Assembly: GCF_025997995.1 (NCBI RefSeq)
Contig: NZ_AP026683.1
Location: 2,542,501 to 2,606,500 of the forward strand
From: Sediminibacterium sp. TEGAF015
Lineage (GTDB): Bacteria > Bacteroidota > Bacteroidia > Chitinophagales > Chitinophagaceae
Direction: 5' to 3'
DNA length: 64,000 nucleotides
Shown piece by piece: positions 42,997 through 51,953 of this stretch. The notes under the pieces were generated by a model. That model saw only the letters and a list, made by a program, of their open reading frames with translations, was not told the origin of the DNA and did no database searches. Position numbers and translations under genes: made by a program. How positions within the stretch are numbered: the first letter of the stretch is position 1; the number at the start of each line of letters is the position of its first letter.

Positions 42997-44349
42997 ATGA
43001 AAGGGAATCAACAACTAAATGTTTTTAGTTTCACCATGATTGTGGTGGGTCTGGTAATTGGTATGGGAATTTTCAGATCGGCTGCAACCAGCGCGCAGCA
43101 TGCTATTGAGCCTTCTGTTTATTTTGCGGCCTGGTTAATGGGGGGCTTTGTGGCTTTGTGTGGGGCACTTACCTATGCAGAAATTGGTAGCCGGTTTCCG
43201 GCAACGGGTGGTTACTATAAAGTGTTCTCTTATGCCTATCATCCCAGTATTGCCTTTGCTATCAACTGTATTATTTTGATCAGTAATGCGGCAAGTTTAA
43301 GTGTGGTAGCTATAATAGGCAGTGGATATATTGCCAAACTTTTTCCGGGAACTCCCTGGACAGATGTAGACAAGGCTTTGCTAAGTGCAGGTGCTATTAT
43401 TTTATTTTATCTCATTAATCTGAGAGGATTAAAAATGAGTTCCCGTGCCCAGAATATTTTGATGATTATCAAGATTGGAATGATCCTGGTATTGATTGCG
43501 GCACTCTTATTTCCGTACGATACAAGCTCAGCTGCGGCAATTGCCGAGTCTGCTACAGCTGCAATCCCCTCAACGCCCGAAATGAGCTGGATACAAAGTC
43601 TGGGATATAGTTTAATTGCTGTGTCATTTACTTACGGGGGCTATCAGCAAACTATCAATTTTGGTTCTGAAGTAAAGAACCCTGCGCGTAATATTCCCAA
43701 AGGGATTTTCTTTGGTATTGCCATTATTATCGTGCTGTATTTGCTTGTGAATTACAGCTATTATCAGATTGTCGGCTTTGAGCAAATGAAAGGGGAAAGA
43801 GAAATTGCATATGCAGTCATTAATAAAGTATTTGGTCCGAAGGGTGCAGCAGTCTTTTCCTTCTTTTTATTTTTCGGTGTACTAGCCTATGTGAATGCCT
43901 TGTTGATGAGTAACCCAAGGGTTATGTTTGCCATGAGTGATGAAGGGTCTATTCCTAAAATATTCTCAAAACAAAATGAAAAAAACGGTGTGCTTGTAGT
44001 TTCACTAACTGTATTTGCTGCCACCTGTCTGATCATTTTATTTTTTGCGCAAACCTTTGATGCAATTCTAAATTTTACCATATTCCTGGATTGCTTTGGT
44101 ATGGTGGCTTCCAGTGCAACCATTTTTAAGCTCAGGAAACAGACCAAACATCTCGACGGTACAGGAATTTATAAAATGAAACTATTCCCCTTGTTGCCAC
44201 TGATATTCATGGCTACTTATTGTTTTGTTGGGGTTAGCATTGCCATTCAAACCCCCCAGACTGCATTGGTTGGAACAGGAGTACTGGCCGCGTTTATGGC
44301 TATCTATTTTATTAGTCAGCGGGTGAAAAATGGCACTAAACAGGCATAA
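42997..44349 (+). CDS. APC-family amino acid permease
   Basis: Inner-membrane transporter of 450 residues and about twelve helices, of the amino acid-polyamine-organocation family (LAT-like). Diagnostic segments are VVGLVIGMGIFRSA in helix 1, GALTYAEIGSRFPATGGYYK, and GYQQTINFGSEVKNPARNIPKG in the middle. The frame is open back to 42877, but the extra N-terminus would read through the complement of the riboswitch. The ATG at 42997 (MKGNQQ) gives a normal start. A TATATTTA element just before it is a 7/8 -7 match. The amino acid transported is unknown. Confidence 0.9.
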   Translation: MKGNQQLNVFSFTMIVVGLVIGMGIFRSAATSAQHAIEPSVYFAAWLMGGFVALCGALTYAEIGSRFPATGGYYKVFSYAYHPSIAFAINCIILISNAASLSVVAIIGSGYIAKLFPGTPWTDVDKALLSAGAIILFYLINLRGLKMSSRAQNILMIIKIGMILVLIAALLFPYDTSSAAAIAESATAAIPSTPEMSWIQSLGYSLIAVSFTYGGYQQTINFGSEVKNPARNIPKGIFFGIAIIIVLYLLVNYSYYQIVGFEQMKGEREIAYAVINKVFGPKGAAVFSFFLFFGVLAYVNALLMSNPRVMFAMSDEGSIPKIFSKQNEKNGVLVVSLTVFAATCLIILFFAQTFDAILNFTIFLDCFGMVASSATIFKLRKQTKHLDGTGIYKMKLFPLLPLIFMATYCFVGVSIAIQTPQTALVGTGVLAAFMAIYFISQRVKNGTKQA

Positions 44350-44433
44350 ACTGCCTTTCATACGAGTTTAAACACAAAACTATCCCTTTCCTTTCCGTCT
44401 GTCTAAATTCTGTAAAAGCCTCGCCGAATAACT

Positions 44434-44441
44434 TATTTTTG
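44434..44441 (+). promoter_or_regulatory. Candidate -7 element for the TolC-like gene
   Basis: TATTTTTG is a perfect TAnnTTTG match that ends only 4 bases before the ATG. If it is the promoter, the mRNA would be leaderless or nearly so. Confidence 0.4.
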
Positions 44442-44445
44442 TTCT

Positions 44446-45906
44446 ATGAGGAATTTACTTTTAACCGTGTTCGGTTGTTTTACGTTGGGAGGGCAGTTAA
44501 TGGCCCAGCCTTCAACAGACAAATGGAACCTGCAGCGTTGTGTGGAATACGCAGCCAAAAACAATATATCAGTAAAGCAGGCCGATGTTCAGGCTCGTTT
44601 GGCAGCTTTGGAGGTAGAGCGAACCAAATTGGCCCAATATCCTTCGGCCAGTGCCAATACCAATGTGGGTACGCAGTTTGGTAGATCTATCGATCCTACC
44701 ACCAACTTATTTACCACAACACAGCTATTATTTCAGCAGTTAAACCTGAATGTGAACGCAACCGTTTTTAACTGGGGTGCGTTAAAGGCAGACAGACAAA
44801 TTGCCGGATTTAACGCTCAGGCTGCTTTAACAGATATAGAAAGAATCACCAATGATGTTTCTTTAAGTATTGCTACTTTTTATTTACAGGTAGTAGCAGC
44901 CAAGCAGCAAATCGCCATTGCAGAAGTGCAGTTAGGTCAATCTGCTTCTCAGCTTGGTTTTACCCGTAAGCGGGTAGAAGCAGGAACCCTTCCAGAACTG
45001 AGTGCAGCTGAAATTGAGGCACAGCTTGCCAGGGATAGCAGTACACTAGTAAGCGCTAAAGCTACTTTTCAGCAGGCAGTTATTCAGTTGAAAGCCGCTA
45101 TCAATTTGGATATGGCTGTTCCATTCGATGTAGAAATTCCTGTAGTTAATACAATACCACTACAACCATTGGCTGAATTAGATCCTGCTATGTTGTATCA
45201 ACTGGCATTGAATAATCAGCCCGCACAAAAAGTAAGTGACCTTAGAATTAAGTCGGCTGAAGCTTCTATCAAGAGAGCCAAATCTGCTTTCTATCCCACT
45301 ATTTCTGCTTTCGGTGGTATGGGTTCCAACTTCGCTAATGCCGCAACAACGGTTACTGGAGCAAATGTTATTGGTGTAAAACCAACCACAAATTTTGTTA
45401 CGGTGAATAACCAGAATTATCAAGTGTTTCAACCAGATATTCAGTTGACATCGAGTAAGAGAAATTTCTTTCAGATGTGGAATGGTTGGGGTGGTCAGAT
45501 TGAGCAGAACTTCAGACAGAATTTTGGATTTAATATTCAGATTCCCATATTTAATGCAGGGTCTGCGCGTTTGGGATACGAACGTTCCAAGTTGAATTTA
45601 AGATCGGCTCAAATCAACAGACAGCAAGCAGATCTTACCTTACAACAAAATATATATCAGGCTCATACCAATGCTACTGCAGCCATGCAACGTTTTCTGG
45701 CCAGTGAAAAATCTGTGGAAGCTTCTCAGAAAGCGTATGATTATGCAAAAAAACGTTTTGAAGAAGGACTATCTACCACACTGGATTTACTTACCAGTCA
45801 GAATAATTTATTAAGAGCAAAGCTGGATCGTTTGAACAACCAGTTCGATTATATTTTTAGAATCAAACTTTTAGAATTTTACAAAGGCCAAGGAATCAAA
45901 TTATAA
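44446..45906 (+). CDS. TolC-family outer-membrane efflux protein
   Basis: A 486-residue outer-membrane channel subunit with a signal peptide ending near QLMAQ (residue 22). Two OEP repeats follow: WNLQRCVEYAAKNNISVKQADV starts the first, and RIKSAEASIKRAKSAFYPTISAFGG starts the second. Long helical stretches (QINRQQADLTLQQNIYQAH, FEEGLSTTLDLLTSQNNLL) are typical. It is followed after 10 bases by a HlyD-like adaptor, so the two form an export system. The inner-membrane pump is not next to them. Confidence 0.92.
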   Translation: MRNLLLTVFGCFTLGGQLMAQPSTDKWNLQRCVEYAAKNNISVKQADVQARLAALEVERTKLAQYPSASANTNVGTQFGRSIDPTTNLFTTTQLLFQQLNLNVNATVFNWGALKADRQIAGFNAQAALTDIERITNDVSLSIATFYLQVVAAKQQIAIAEVQLGQSASQLGFTRKRVEAGTLPELSAAEIEAQLARDSSTLVSAKATFQQAVIQLKAAINLDMAVPFDVEIPVVNTIPLQPLAELDPAMLYQLALNNQPAQKVSDLRIKSAEASIKRAKSAFYPTISAFGGMGSNFANAATTVTGANVIGVKPTTNFVTVNNQNYQVFQPDIQLTSSKRNFFQMWNGWGGQIEQNFRQNFGFNIQIPIFNAGSARLGYERSKLNLRSAQINRQQADLTLQQNIYQAHTNATAAMQRFLASEKSVEASQKAYDYAKKRFEEGLSTTLDLLTSQNNLLRAKLDRLNNQFDYIFRIKLLEFYKGQGIKL

Positions 45907-45916
45907 AAAGAAATTT

Positions 45917-47296
45917 ATGAGTAAGAAGTTAATCTGGATTATTGTAGGACTGGTGGTAACGATTGGAGTTATCATTGGACTGAAGAAAGCAGGAGTTATA
46001 GGAAAGGAAGAGGGCATTAAAGTAACTGTGGAAGCTGTTCAGCGTAGAACAATTATTGAAACTGTGAATGCCAGCGGAAAGGTATATCCTGAAATTGAAG
46101 TAAAAATTAGCCCTGACGTGAGTGGGGAAATTGTAGAATTAACAGTTGCAGAAGGCGATACAGTAAAGCGTGGTCAGGTGCTGGCAAGAATTTATGCAGA
46201 TATCCTGAACTCTCAGAGAGACCAGGTAGCTGCAGGAGTAAGTCAGCAAATGGCTCAGGTGTCTAATACAACAGCTCAGTCTGCGGCTATTAAAGCCACA
46301 TTAGATCAGGCCGAAATTCAATACAATCGTCAGAAAAAATTATTAGAAGAAAAAGTAATCAGCCGTCTGGAATTTGAGCAGGCTGATCAGGCAGTAAAAA
46401 CTGCACGTGCCAATTATAATGCTGCAATGGAAGGCATTAAAAGTGCTAAAGCAGGGGTTCAGAGTGTGCAGGCACAATTAAACAGGGCCAATAAAGATAT
46501 CGGTAGAACTTTGATTACTTCTCCAATGGATGGTGTTATCAGTTTACTTGCTATTAAAAAAGGAGAGCGTGTAGCTGGTAATAGCTTTAACGTAGGTACT
46601 GAAATGATGCGTGTTGCCGATATGCGCAGTTTTGAAGTTCGGGTTGATGTTGGTGAAAATGATATTCCGAAAGTAAAGATTGGAGATACCGCAATTGTTG
46701 AAGTGGATGCATATACCTCCAGAAAATTTAAAGGTATTGTGTATAAAATTGCCAACCCTAGTACAGGTAATACCTTGGCTGCAAATGCTACTGCAGAAGT
46801 TACCAATTATAAAGTACATATCCGTTTATTGCCTGAAAGCTACAATGACCTTGTAGTTCCTGGCCGTTCTTTCCCTTTCCGTCCAGGTATGACAGCCAGT
46901 GCGGATATTCAGACCAGAAGCAAATACAACGTTTTGTCTGTTCCTTTGAATGCAGTTACAACCAGAGATGCTAAGGAAGATCAGAAAGAAAAGAAAGAGG
47001 AGAAAAAGTCTGATGGTAAAGTTGCTCAAGTAGAAAAGACAGAGCAGAAATCAGTTACTTCTGATGATACAATTGAAGAAGTGGTATTTGTGTTGCAAGC
47101 GGATAACAAAGTGAAGAAAGTGAAAGTGAAAACTGCCATTCAAGATCTGAATAATATTGAAGTAACAGAGGGCTTAAAAGAAGGAGACAAAGTAATTACC
47201 GGTCCTTATTCTATCGTAAGCAAAATGCTAAAGGATGGCAATTTGGTAACTGTGGTTGAGAAGGATAAATTATTTGAAGAGAAGAAAAAAGACTAA
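45917..47296 (+). CDS. HlyD/MacA-family periplasmic adaptor subunit
   Basis: Membrane-fusion protein of 459 residues. One N-terminal anchor helix (about 5-22) precedes the lipoyl half-motif VNASGKVYPEIEVKISPDVSGEI (cited to GKVYPEIEVKISPDVSGE), a coiled-coil hairpin (about 90-190) and the second lipoyl part LITSPMDGVISLLAIKKGE. A beta-barrel domain follows. Residues about 350-390 form an unusual charged Lys/Glu-rich insert (QKEKKEEKKSDGK). It would bridge the TolC-like channel and an inner-membrane pump, probably of MacB type. No pump gene follows; a terminator does. Confidence 0.9.
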   Translation: MSKKLIWIIVGLVVTIGVIIGLKKAGVIGKEEGIKVTVEAVQRRTIIETVNASGKVYPEIEVKISPDVSGEIVELTVAEGDTVKRGQVLARIYADILNSQRDQVAAGVSQQMAQVSNTTAQSAAIKATLDQAEIQYNRQKKLLEEKVISRLEFEQADQAVKTARANYNAAMEGIKSAKAGVQSVQAQLNRANKDIGRTLITSPMDGVISLLAIKKGERVAGNSFNVGTEMMRVADMRSFEVRVDVGENDIPKVKIGDTAIVEVDAYTSRKFKGIVYKIANPSTGNTLAANATAEVTNYKVHIRLLPESYNDLVVPGRSFPFRPGMTASADIQTRSKYNVLSVPLNAVTTRDAKEDQKEKKEEKKSDGKVAQVEKTEQKSVTSDDTIEEVVFVLQADNKVKKVKVKTAIQDLNNIEVTEGLKEGDKVITGPYSIVSKMLKDGNLVTVVEKDKLFEEKKKD

Positions 47297-47315
47297 TGTT
47301 TTTTAAAAATACATG

Positions 47316-47350
47316 CAAATGGACGGCTTAGACCGTCCATTTGTTTTTCT
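47316..47350 (+). terminator. Intrinsic terminator after the adaptor gene
   Basis: A perfect 11-base stem (CAAATGGACGG and its complement) with a 6-base loop, followed by TTTTT. It ends the tolC-hlyD transcript. Confidence 0.88.
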
Positions 47351-47351
47351 G

Positions 47352-47359
47352 TATGTTTG
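47352..47359 (+). promoter_or_regulatory. Candidate -7 element for gpsA
   Basis: TATGTTTG is a perfect TAnnTTTG match 27 bases before the gpsA ATG, directly after the terminator. No -33 element is evident because that interval is occupied by the terminator stem. Confidence 0.4.
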
Positions 47360-47386
47360 CTGAATTAATAGCGATAAATCAGCCAT

Positions 47387-48382
47387 ATGCAGTTTGGAAT
47401 TATAGGAGGTGGTAGCTGGGCAACCGCTTTAGCAAAAATCCTCACCGATAACGGTAATACCATTCACTGGTATATCAGAAATGAAGAAAGCATTCATTAT
47501 TTTAAGAAGCGCAGACATAATCCCCATTATTTAAGTTCAGCCTATTTTAATCCCGCACAATTATACCTGGATGCAGATATCAATGCAGTGATTGAAGCAT
47601 CTGAAGTGGTAGTGGTTGCTGTTCCTTCAGCTTATGTAGAGGAAGCTTTATTACAGGTAGCTCCCGAAAAATGGGAGGGAAAGAAAATTGTTTCCGCCGT
47701 TAAAGGCATCACACCTACAAAGAATCAACTCTTGCATGAATTTCTTTCAGAGCATTTTCAGATATCATTAAGTCAGTATTTCACTTTATTAGGTCCTTGT
47801 CATGCAGAAGAAGTGGCTGCTGAAAAATTATCCTATCTTACTTTCTCCGGAATTGATGCCTTACAGACAGCCGAAATTGCCAAATACTTTACTACGGATT
47901 ATATTAATACAGTTGTGAATACAGATGTGGTAGGAGTGCAATATGCCGCAGTTATGAAGAATATTTATGCCTTAGGTGCAGGTATAGCTCATGGTCTTGA
48001 ATACGGAGATAATTTTCTGAGTGTATATATTGCCAACTGTGCTCATGAAATGGGAGCGTTTTTAGAAAAAATTGCCCCTGGTTCCTGTCAGAACAACAAT
48101 TATACGGCTTCTGTTTACTTGGGAGATTTGCTAGTAACCTGTTACTCTTTGTATAGTAGAAATCGTACTTTCGGAAATATGCTAGGTAAAGGGTATTCTG
48201 TAAAAGCTGCCCAATTGGAACTCAATATGTTGCCTGAAGGATATTTTGCTAGCAAGTGTGTGTACAAGACCAATATTACTGTCCAGGCTGCTCTTCCAAT
48301 TGCCTCTACTATTCATGCTATTTTATGGGAAAACCTGCCTGCGGAAGAAGGTTTTAAACAAATTGAGCGTTTTTTACAATAA
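47387..48382 (+). CDS. gpsA: NAD(P)-dependent glycerol-3-phosphate dehydrogenase
   Basis: Makes sn-glycerol-3-phosphate for phospholipid synthesis. The Rossmann motif is FGIIGGGSWATALAKIL at the N-terminus, followed by VVAVPSAYVEE, SAVKGITPT and the LGPCHAEEVA block. The catalytic lysine lies in YAAVMKNIYALGAGIAHGL. At 331 residues it is standard length. It stands alone between a terminator and an XRE regulator gene 73 bases downstream. Confidence 0.95.
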   Translation: MQFGIIGGGSWATALAKILTDNGNTIHWYIRNEESIHYFKKRRHNPHYLSSAYFNPAQLYLDADINAVIEASEVVVVAVPSAYVEEALLQVAPEKWEGKKIVSAVKGITPTKNQLLHEFLSEHFQISLSQYFTLLGPCHAEEVAAEKLSYLTFSGIDALQTAEIAKYFTTDYINTVVNTDVVGVQYAAVMKNIYALGAGIAHGLEYGDNFLSVYIANCAHEMGAFLEKIAPGSCQNNNYTASVYLGDLLVTCYSLYSRNRTFGNMLGKGYSVKAAQLELNMLPEGYFASKCVYKTNITVQAALPIASTIHAILWENLPAEEGFKQIERFLQ

Positions 48383-48455
48383 TTTTTAAACAAAATGTGG
48401 CTTAAAGATGTATTAAAAAGATAATAACATCATCAACCCCCTTAAATGTTTAAAA

Positions 48456-48827
48456 GTGCCAGAAACCATCATTCGTAAAGTAAGAGAGCAAAGGAATTAC
48501 ACACAGGAATTTGTAGCCAAACAAATGGGAATTTCTCAGAATGCCTACAGCAAAATTGAGAATGGATACACCCAGTTAACAGTGAGGCATATCAAAGATT
48601 TATCCAAAATTCTGGAAGTATCCATCATGGAATTACTCAGGGACGATTTCGAAATACATCGCCCTAATAATATTCAGAAGGAAAGTGTAAACAAGGAGAA
48701 TTTGTTGATGTCTTTAGACAAAATTTCTGATAAAATCAATTCTAAACACCCTCAGAAGCATGATTTTTATCCAATTGTGATGAGCCTATTGCAAACCATT
48801 GATACTACAGTAGACAATATTCATTAA
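48456..48827 (+). CDS. XRE-family helix-turn-helix regulator
   Basis: A 123-residue DNA-binding protein. The HTH covers about residues 5-62: IRKVREQRNYTQEFVAKQMG, then ISQNAYSKIENGYTQLTVRHI. The C-terminal half has no recognisable sensor domain and may mediate dimerisation. The start is GTG at 48456, which gives the family N-terminus directly. It converges with hemW and overlaps it by 4 bases. Its targets are unknown. Confidence 0.88.
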   Translation: MPETIIRKVREQRNYTQEFVAKQMGISQNAYSKIENGYTQLTVRHIKDLSKILEVSIMELLRDDFEIHRPNNIQKESVNKENLLMSLDKISDKINSKHPQKHDFYPIVMSLLQTIDTTVDNIH

Positions 48828-49948
48828 TCACGGAACAAATCGGCTGCAATGCCATCGGCCATAAATTTTCCGGCCGGGGTAATTAGCAGTTGATGATGGT
48901 TACATTCCATTAATCCCCGATGAATATGCTTTTGCGCGTCTTTAACCAGTTCAGTAAAAATGGGTTGTTGCGCAATTCTGTCAATCGTTTCAGCGGAAAT
49001 ACCCTCAACTGTTCTTAAAGCAGTCATGATGTATTCATTAATTTGCTGAATGGGCGTTAATACCTCAATTTCAAAAGGAACTGCCCCTTTTAGAATGGAT
49101 TGAATGTAGAGTGAATTATTGCTGATATTCCATTGTCGGCTAAACCCATTAAAGGAATGGGCAGAGGGGCCGATTCCTAAGTAATGTGCGCCAGACCAAT
49201 AACTGGAATTATGTTTGCTTCTTTTTCCAGGCAACGCAAAATTGGATATTTCATATTGTTCATAACCTGCATTTGCAGTGATGGATTGTAGCATGGAAAA
49301 ATGTTCTGATTGGTGAAGAGAATCTATTTCGGGCAATTCCTGACGATTAATTTTAAGAGCAAGAGCGGTTTTGGGTTCAACCGTTAGTGCGTAACAGGAT
49401 AAATGGGAAACACCTGATTCAATCGCCGTTTTTAAATTCTGTTCCCAGTTTTCATGAGGCAAAGTAGGCCCGCCATAAATCAGGTCAATGGATAAATTGG
49501 TAATGCCGGCCTCCTGTGCCATACGAATGCAATCCTTTGCCTGTAAAGCGTTGTGAGCCCTTCCCATCCATTGTAAATCTGCTTCCTGAAAGGATTGAAT
49601 GCCGATACTTAGTCGGTTGATTCGTGCAGTTATCCATGTTTTTAAAACGGTGGGTTCTATATCATCTGGATTGGCCTCTAGGGTAATTTCAGCATCGGCT
49701 TTTACTGTAAAAAACTGGTGAATTGTTTCCAGTAATAAGGTTAAATGTGCTGGTTTCAATAATGATGGTGTACCACCTCCAAAATAAATGGTTTCAACCG
49801 TATCAGTAAGGTAGTGTTGTTGTATTGTTATTTCTTGTACCAATGCATTCACCAAATCATCCATTTTCTGCTGATTGGTAGAAAAATGAAAGTTGCAGTA
49901 ATTGCATGCTTTTTTGCAGAATGGAATATGTAGATAGATGCCTGCCAT
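48824..49948 (-). CDS. hemW: Radical SAM heme chaperone HemW
   Basis: Radical-SAM protein that binds heme and delivers it to respiratory enzymes; older annotations call it coproporphyrinogen III oxidase-like. The [4Fe-4S] ligands C-x3-C-x2-C are Cys11, Cys15 and Cys18 in FCKKACNYCNF. TIYFGGGTPSLL, LEANPDDI and LSIGIQSF follow in order, and the HemN C-terminal domain ends the protein. HemW proteins lack the extra HemN N-terminal region, as seen here. At 374 residues it is typical. Confidence 0.93.
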   Translation of the reverse strand: MAGIYLHIPFCKKACNYCNFHFSTNQQKMDDLVNALVQEITIQQHYLTDTVETIYFGGGTPSLLKPAHLTLLLETIHQFFTVKADAEITLEANPDDIEPTVLKTWITARINRLSIGIQSFQEADLQWMGRAHNALQAKDCIRMAQEAGITNLSIDLIYGGPTLPHENWEQNLKTAIESGVSHLSCYALTVEPKTALALKINRQELPEIDSLHQSEHFSMLQSITANAGYEQYEISNFALPGKRSKHNSSYWSGAHYLGIGPSAHSFNGFSRQWNISNNSLYIQSILKGAVPFEIEVLTPIQQINEYIMTALRTVEGISAETIDRIAQQPIFTELVKDAQKHIHRGLMECNHHQLLITPAGKFMADGIAADLFRD

Positions 49949-50012
49949 GAGTATTTAAAAATTAAAATTAGCATTGTTCTGTCAACCTGAACGTTTAATA
50001 AACTGCAATCAA

Positions 50013-50020
50013 TATTTTTG
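50013..50020 (+). promoter_or_regulatory. Candidate -7 element for the DUF4271 gene
   Basis: TATTTTTG matches TAnnTTTG perfectly and ends 5 bases before the ATG, implying a very short or absent leader. Confidence 0.4.
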
Positions 50021-50025
50021 TACGG

Positions 50026-50973
50026 ATGCGCAATCGTTTATTTCTGATAATGATCTGTTTTTTTTGCATGCAGTGGATGGCTGCGCAGCAGGATTCAAAC
50101 CGCCGCATTCAACAACCTGCTGAAATTTTGCCAGACACTTTGCGGATTCCTTTGGACAGTGCATCCATTGCTGATAGCCTGGCTGCAGACAGTATTAATC
50201 GGGAGCAGATGGCATTTGAAAAGCCAGTTCAATTGATTGATACCAGCACTTACAAAAGCATTGCACAAAATCCATATCTGCCATTGAATCAACCACCTTT
50301 ATTTATGTTGGTAGATTACAAGGATAAACAGACTAAAGACGCATTGTTTTATACGGTCATCTTTCTTGTGTTTATTCTAGGCTTTATTAAAAATGTATTT
50401 CCAAAGTATTTTCAAAACCTCTTCCGATTGTTTTTTCAGACCTCATTAAGACAAAAACAAACAAAAGATCAACTGGAGCAGGATGGGCAAGCTTCTTTGC
50501 TCATCAATTTGTTTTTTCTACTGTCTGCAGGCTTATTTATCACATTAATGATTCAGCAATACCAGTGGGTAGATATGCCATATTGGAAACTATATGCATA
50601 TGCAACCGCAGTATTAGCCATTATTTATCTGGGCAAATATTTATTTGTGTCTTTTGCAGGATGGGTATTCAACAATAGTCAGTCTGCCTCTTCCTATTTA
50701 TTCCTTGTGGCCGTGGTAAACCGGATTATGGGCGTGGTTTTACTTCCCCTGACGGTAATCATGGCTTTTGCGGAAGCACCCATTGCAATTGTTGCCCTCA
50801 CGATTTCATTCGGTGTTGTAACATTGTTATTTTTTTACCGATATATTGTCTCATTTGGCTTACTTAGGTCTGAGTTGCAAGTCAATCCTTTTCATTTTTT
50901 CCTTTACCTTTGCGCAGTAGAAATTTTGCCAATGGCCTTGATTTATAAGCTGTTGGTTGAAAATTTAGGCTGA
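50026..50973 (+). CDS. DUF4271 membrane protein
   Basis: A 315-residue protein of unknown function that in Bacteroidota often precedes hemD. A signal peptide (about 1-20, ending MAAQQD) is followed by a polar stretch rich in Asp, Ser and Ala. About six or seven hydrophobic helices occupy residues 105-315 (for example ALFYTVIFLVFILGFIKNVF). It lies 32 bases upstream of hemD, whose promoter overlaps the 3' end of this gene. A role in the heme pathway is suggested only by this neighbour. Confidence 0.85.
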   Translation: MRNRLFLIMICFFCMQWMAAQQDSNRRIQQPAEILPDTLRIPLDSASIADSLAADSINREQMAFEKPVQLIDTSTYKSIAQNPYLPLNQPPLFMLVDYKDKQTKDALFYTVIFLVFILGFIKNVFPKYFQNLFRLFFQTSLRQKQTKDQLEQDGQASLLINLFFLLSAGLFITLMIQQYQWVDMPYWKLYAYATAVLAIIYLGKYLFVSFAGWVFNNSQSASSYLFLVAVVNRIMGVVLLPLTVIMAFAEAPIAIVALTISFGVVTLLFFYRYIVSFGLLRSELQVNPFHFFLYLCAVEILPMALIYKLLVENLG

Positions 50974-50986
50974 TATTTTACATTTG
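50957..50986 (+). promoter_or_regulatory. Promoter for hemD (TTG-N19-TAnnTTTG)
   Basis: TTG at 50957-50959, a 19-base spacer, and TACATTTG at 50979-50986. This matches the Bacteroidota sigma-A consensus in both elements and spacing, and is the best promoter in the window. The hemD ATG is 20 bases downstream. Confidence 0.65.
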
Positions 50987-51005
50987 CAAAACACAAGAGC
51001 AAGCA

Positions 51006-51947
51006 ATGAGCAAAAACGGGGCTAAGCAAGGGGCAAATTCTAAACCAGCCAGGAAGATTCTGATTTCGCAACCAAAACCGGAGAGTGAGCGTTCTCCTTA
51101 CTTCGATTTGGAGCGCAAATACAATGTTGAACTGGTATTTCATCCCTTTATTGTTCTGGAAGGTATTCCTGCCAGAGAATTCAGGAAACAAAAAATAGAT
51201 GTGCAGCAATACACTGCTATCATTTTCACTAGCCGAAATGCCATTGATCATTTTTTCAGAATGTCTGAAGAGATGAAGTTGAGCATTGCACAGGATACAA
51301 AGTATTTCTGCATTACAGAAGCAGTTGCCTTGTATTTGCAAAAATTCATCCTGTACAGAAAGCGGAAAGTTTTTTATGGTGCCGATGGTACCAACAAAAG
51401 CATGCTTGATGTAATTAATAAGCACAAGGAAGCCGAAAAATTTTTATATGTATGTAGCGAGAACCAGCAGGATAATGAAATTTGCGGTTGGTTAAAAAAC
51501 AATCACTGCGATTTTCAGCTGGCATATATGTACAGAAGCATCAGTAACGATATCAAACCAGTACTGCAGAAGAACGACTACGATATGATTTGCTTGTTTA
51601 CCCCCAGTGGCGTAAAAAGCTTATTGGATAATTTTCCAGACTTCAAACAAAACGGAACCATTTTAACTGCTTTTGGTAATAACACTTCTAAAGCTGTGAT
51701 TGATGCTGGGTTTGAATTGCAGATTCAGGTTCCTAGTCCGCAAAGACCAAGTATGGTTGCGGCTCTTGACTTGTTTTTAGCAAACCCGCCTGCTGAAAAA
51801 ACAGCACCGAAAGTGTCCGGAAAAACCTCTGTTAAATCCGCTGCAAGACCAGCAGGTAAAGCTATTGACAAGCCCGCTGATAAAGTAGCCAAACCTACAG
51901 CAAAAAAGAGTGTGGTTAAATCGCCACTGAAATCTGTGAAGAAATAA
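51006..51947 (+). CDS. hemD: Uroporphyrinogen-III synthase with a basic histone-like C-terminal tail
   Basis: Cyclises hydroxymethylbilane to uroporphyrinogen III in tetrapyrrole synthesis. The HemD fold covers about residues 13-255: ISQPKPESERSPYF, AIIFTSRNAIDHFF, and CLFTPSGVKSLLDNF near the end. The remaining 55-60 residues are low-complexity, rich in Lys, Ala, Pro and Ser with repeated PAxK/KPA units, like histone H1 or Hc1 tails. Such a tail is not part of the normal 240-260-residue enzyme. It has its own consensus promoter and a perfect terminator. Confidence 0.9.
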   Translation: MSKNGAKQGANSKPARKILISQPKPESERSPYFDLERKYNVELVFHPFIVLEGIPAREFRKQKIDVQQYTAIIFTSRNAIDHFFRMSEEMKLSIAQDTKYFCITEAVALYLQKFILYRKRKVFYGADGTNKSMLDVINKHKEAEKFLYVCSENQQDNEICGWLKNNHCDFQLAYMYRSISNDIKPVLQKNDYDMICLFTPSGVKSLLDNFPDFKQNGTILTAFGNNTSKAVIDAGFELQIQVPSPQRPSMVAALDLFLANPPAEKTAPKVSGKTSVKSAARPAGKAIDKPADKVAKPTAKKSVVKSPLKSVKK

Positions 51948-51953
51948 ATAGTT

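Noticed and set aside
46459-46806. 115-codon antisense frame inside the adaptor gene
   Set aside because: It is an artefact of the adaptor's codon use. It has no upstream signals and no recognisable domain.
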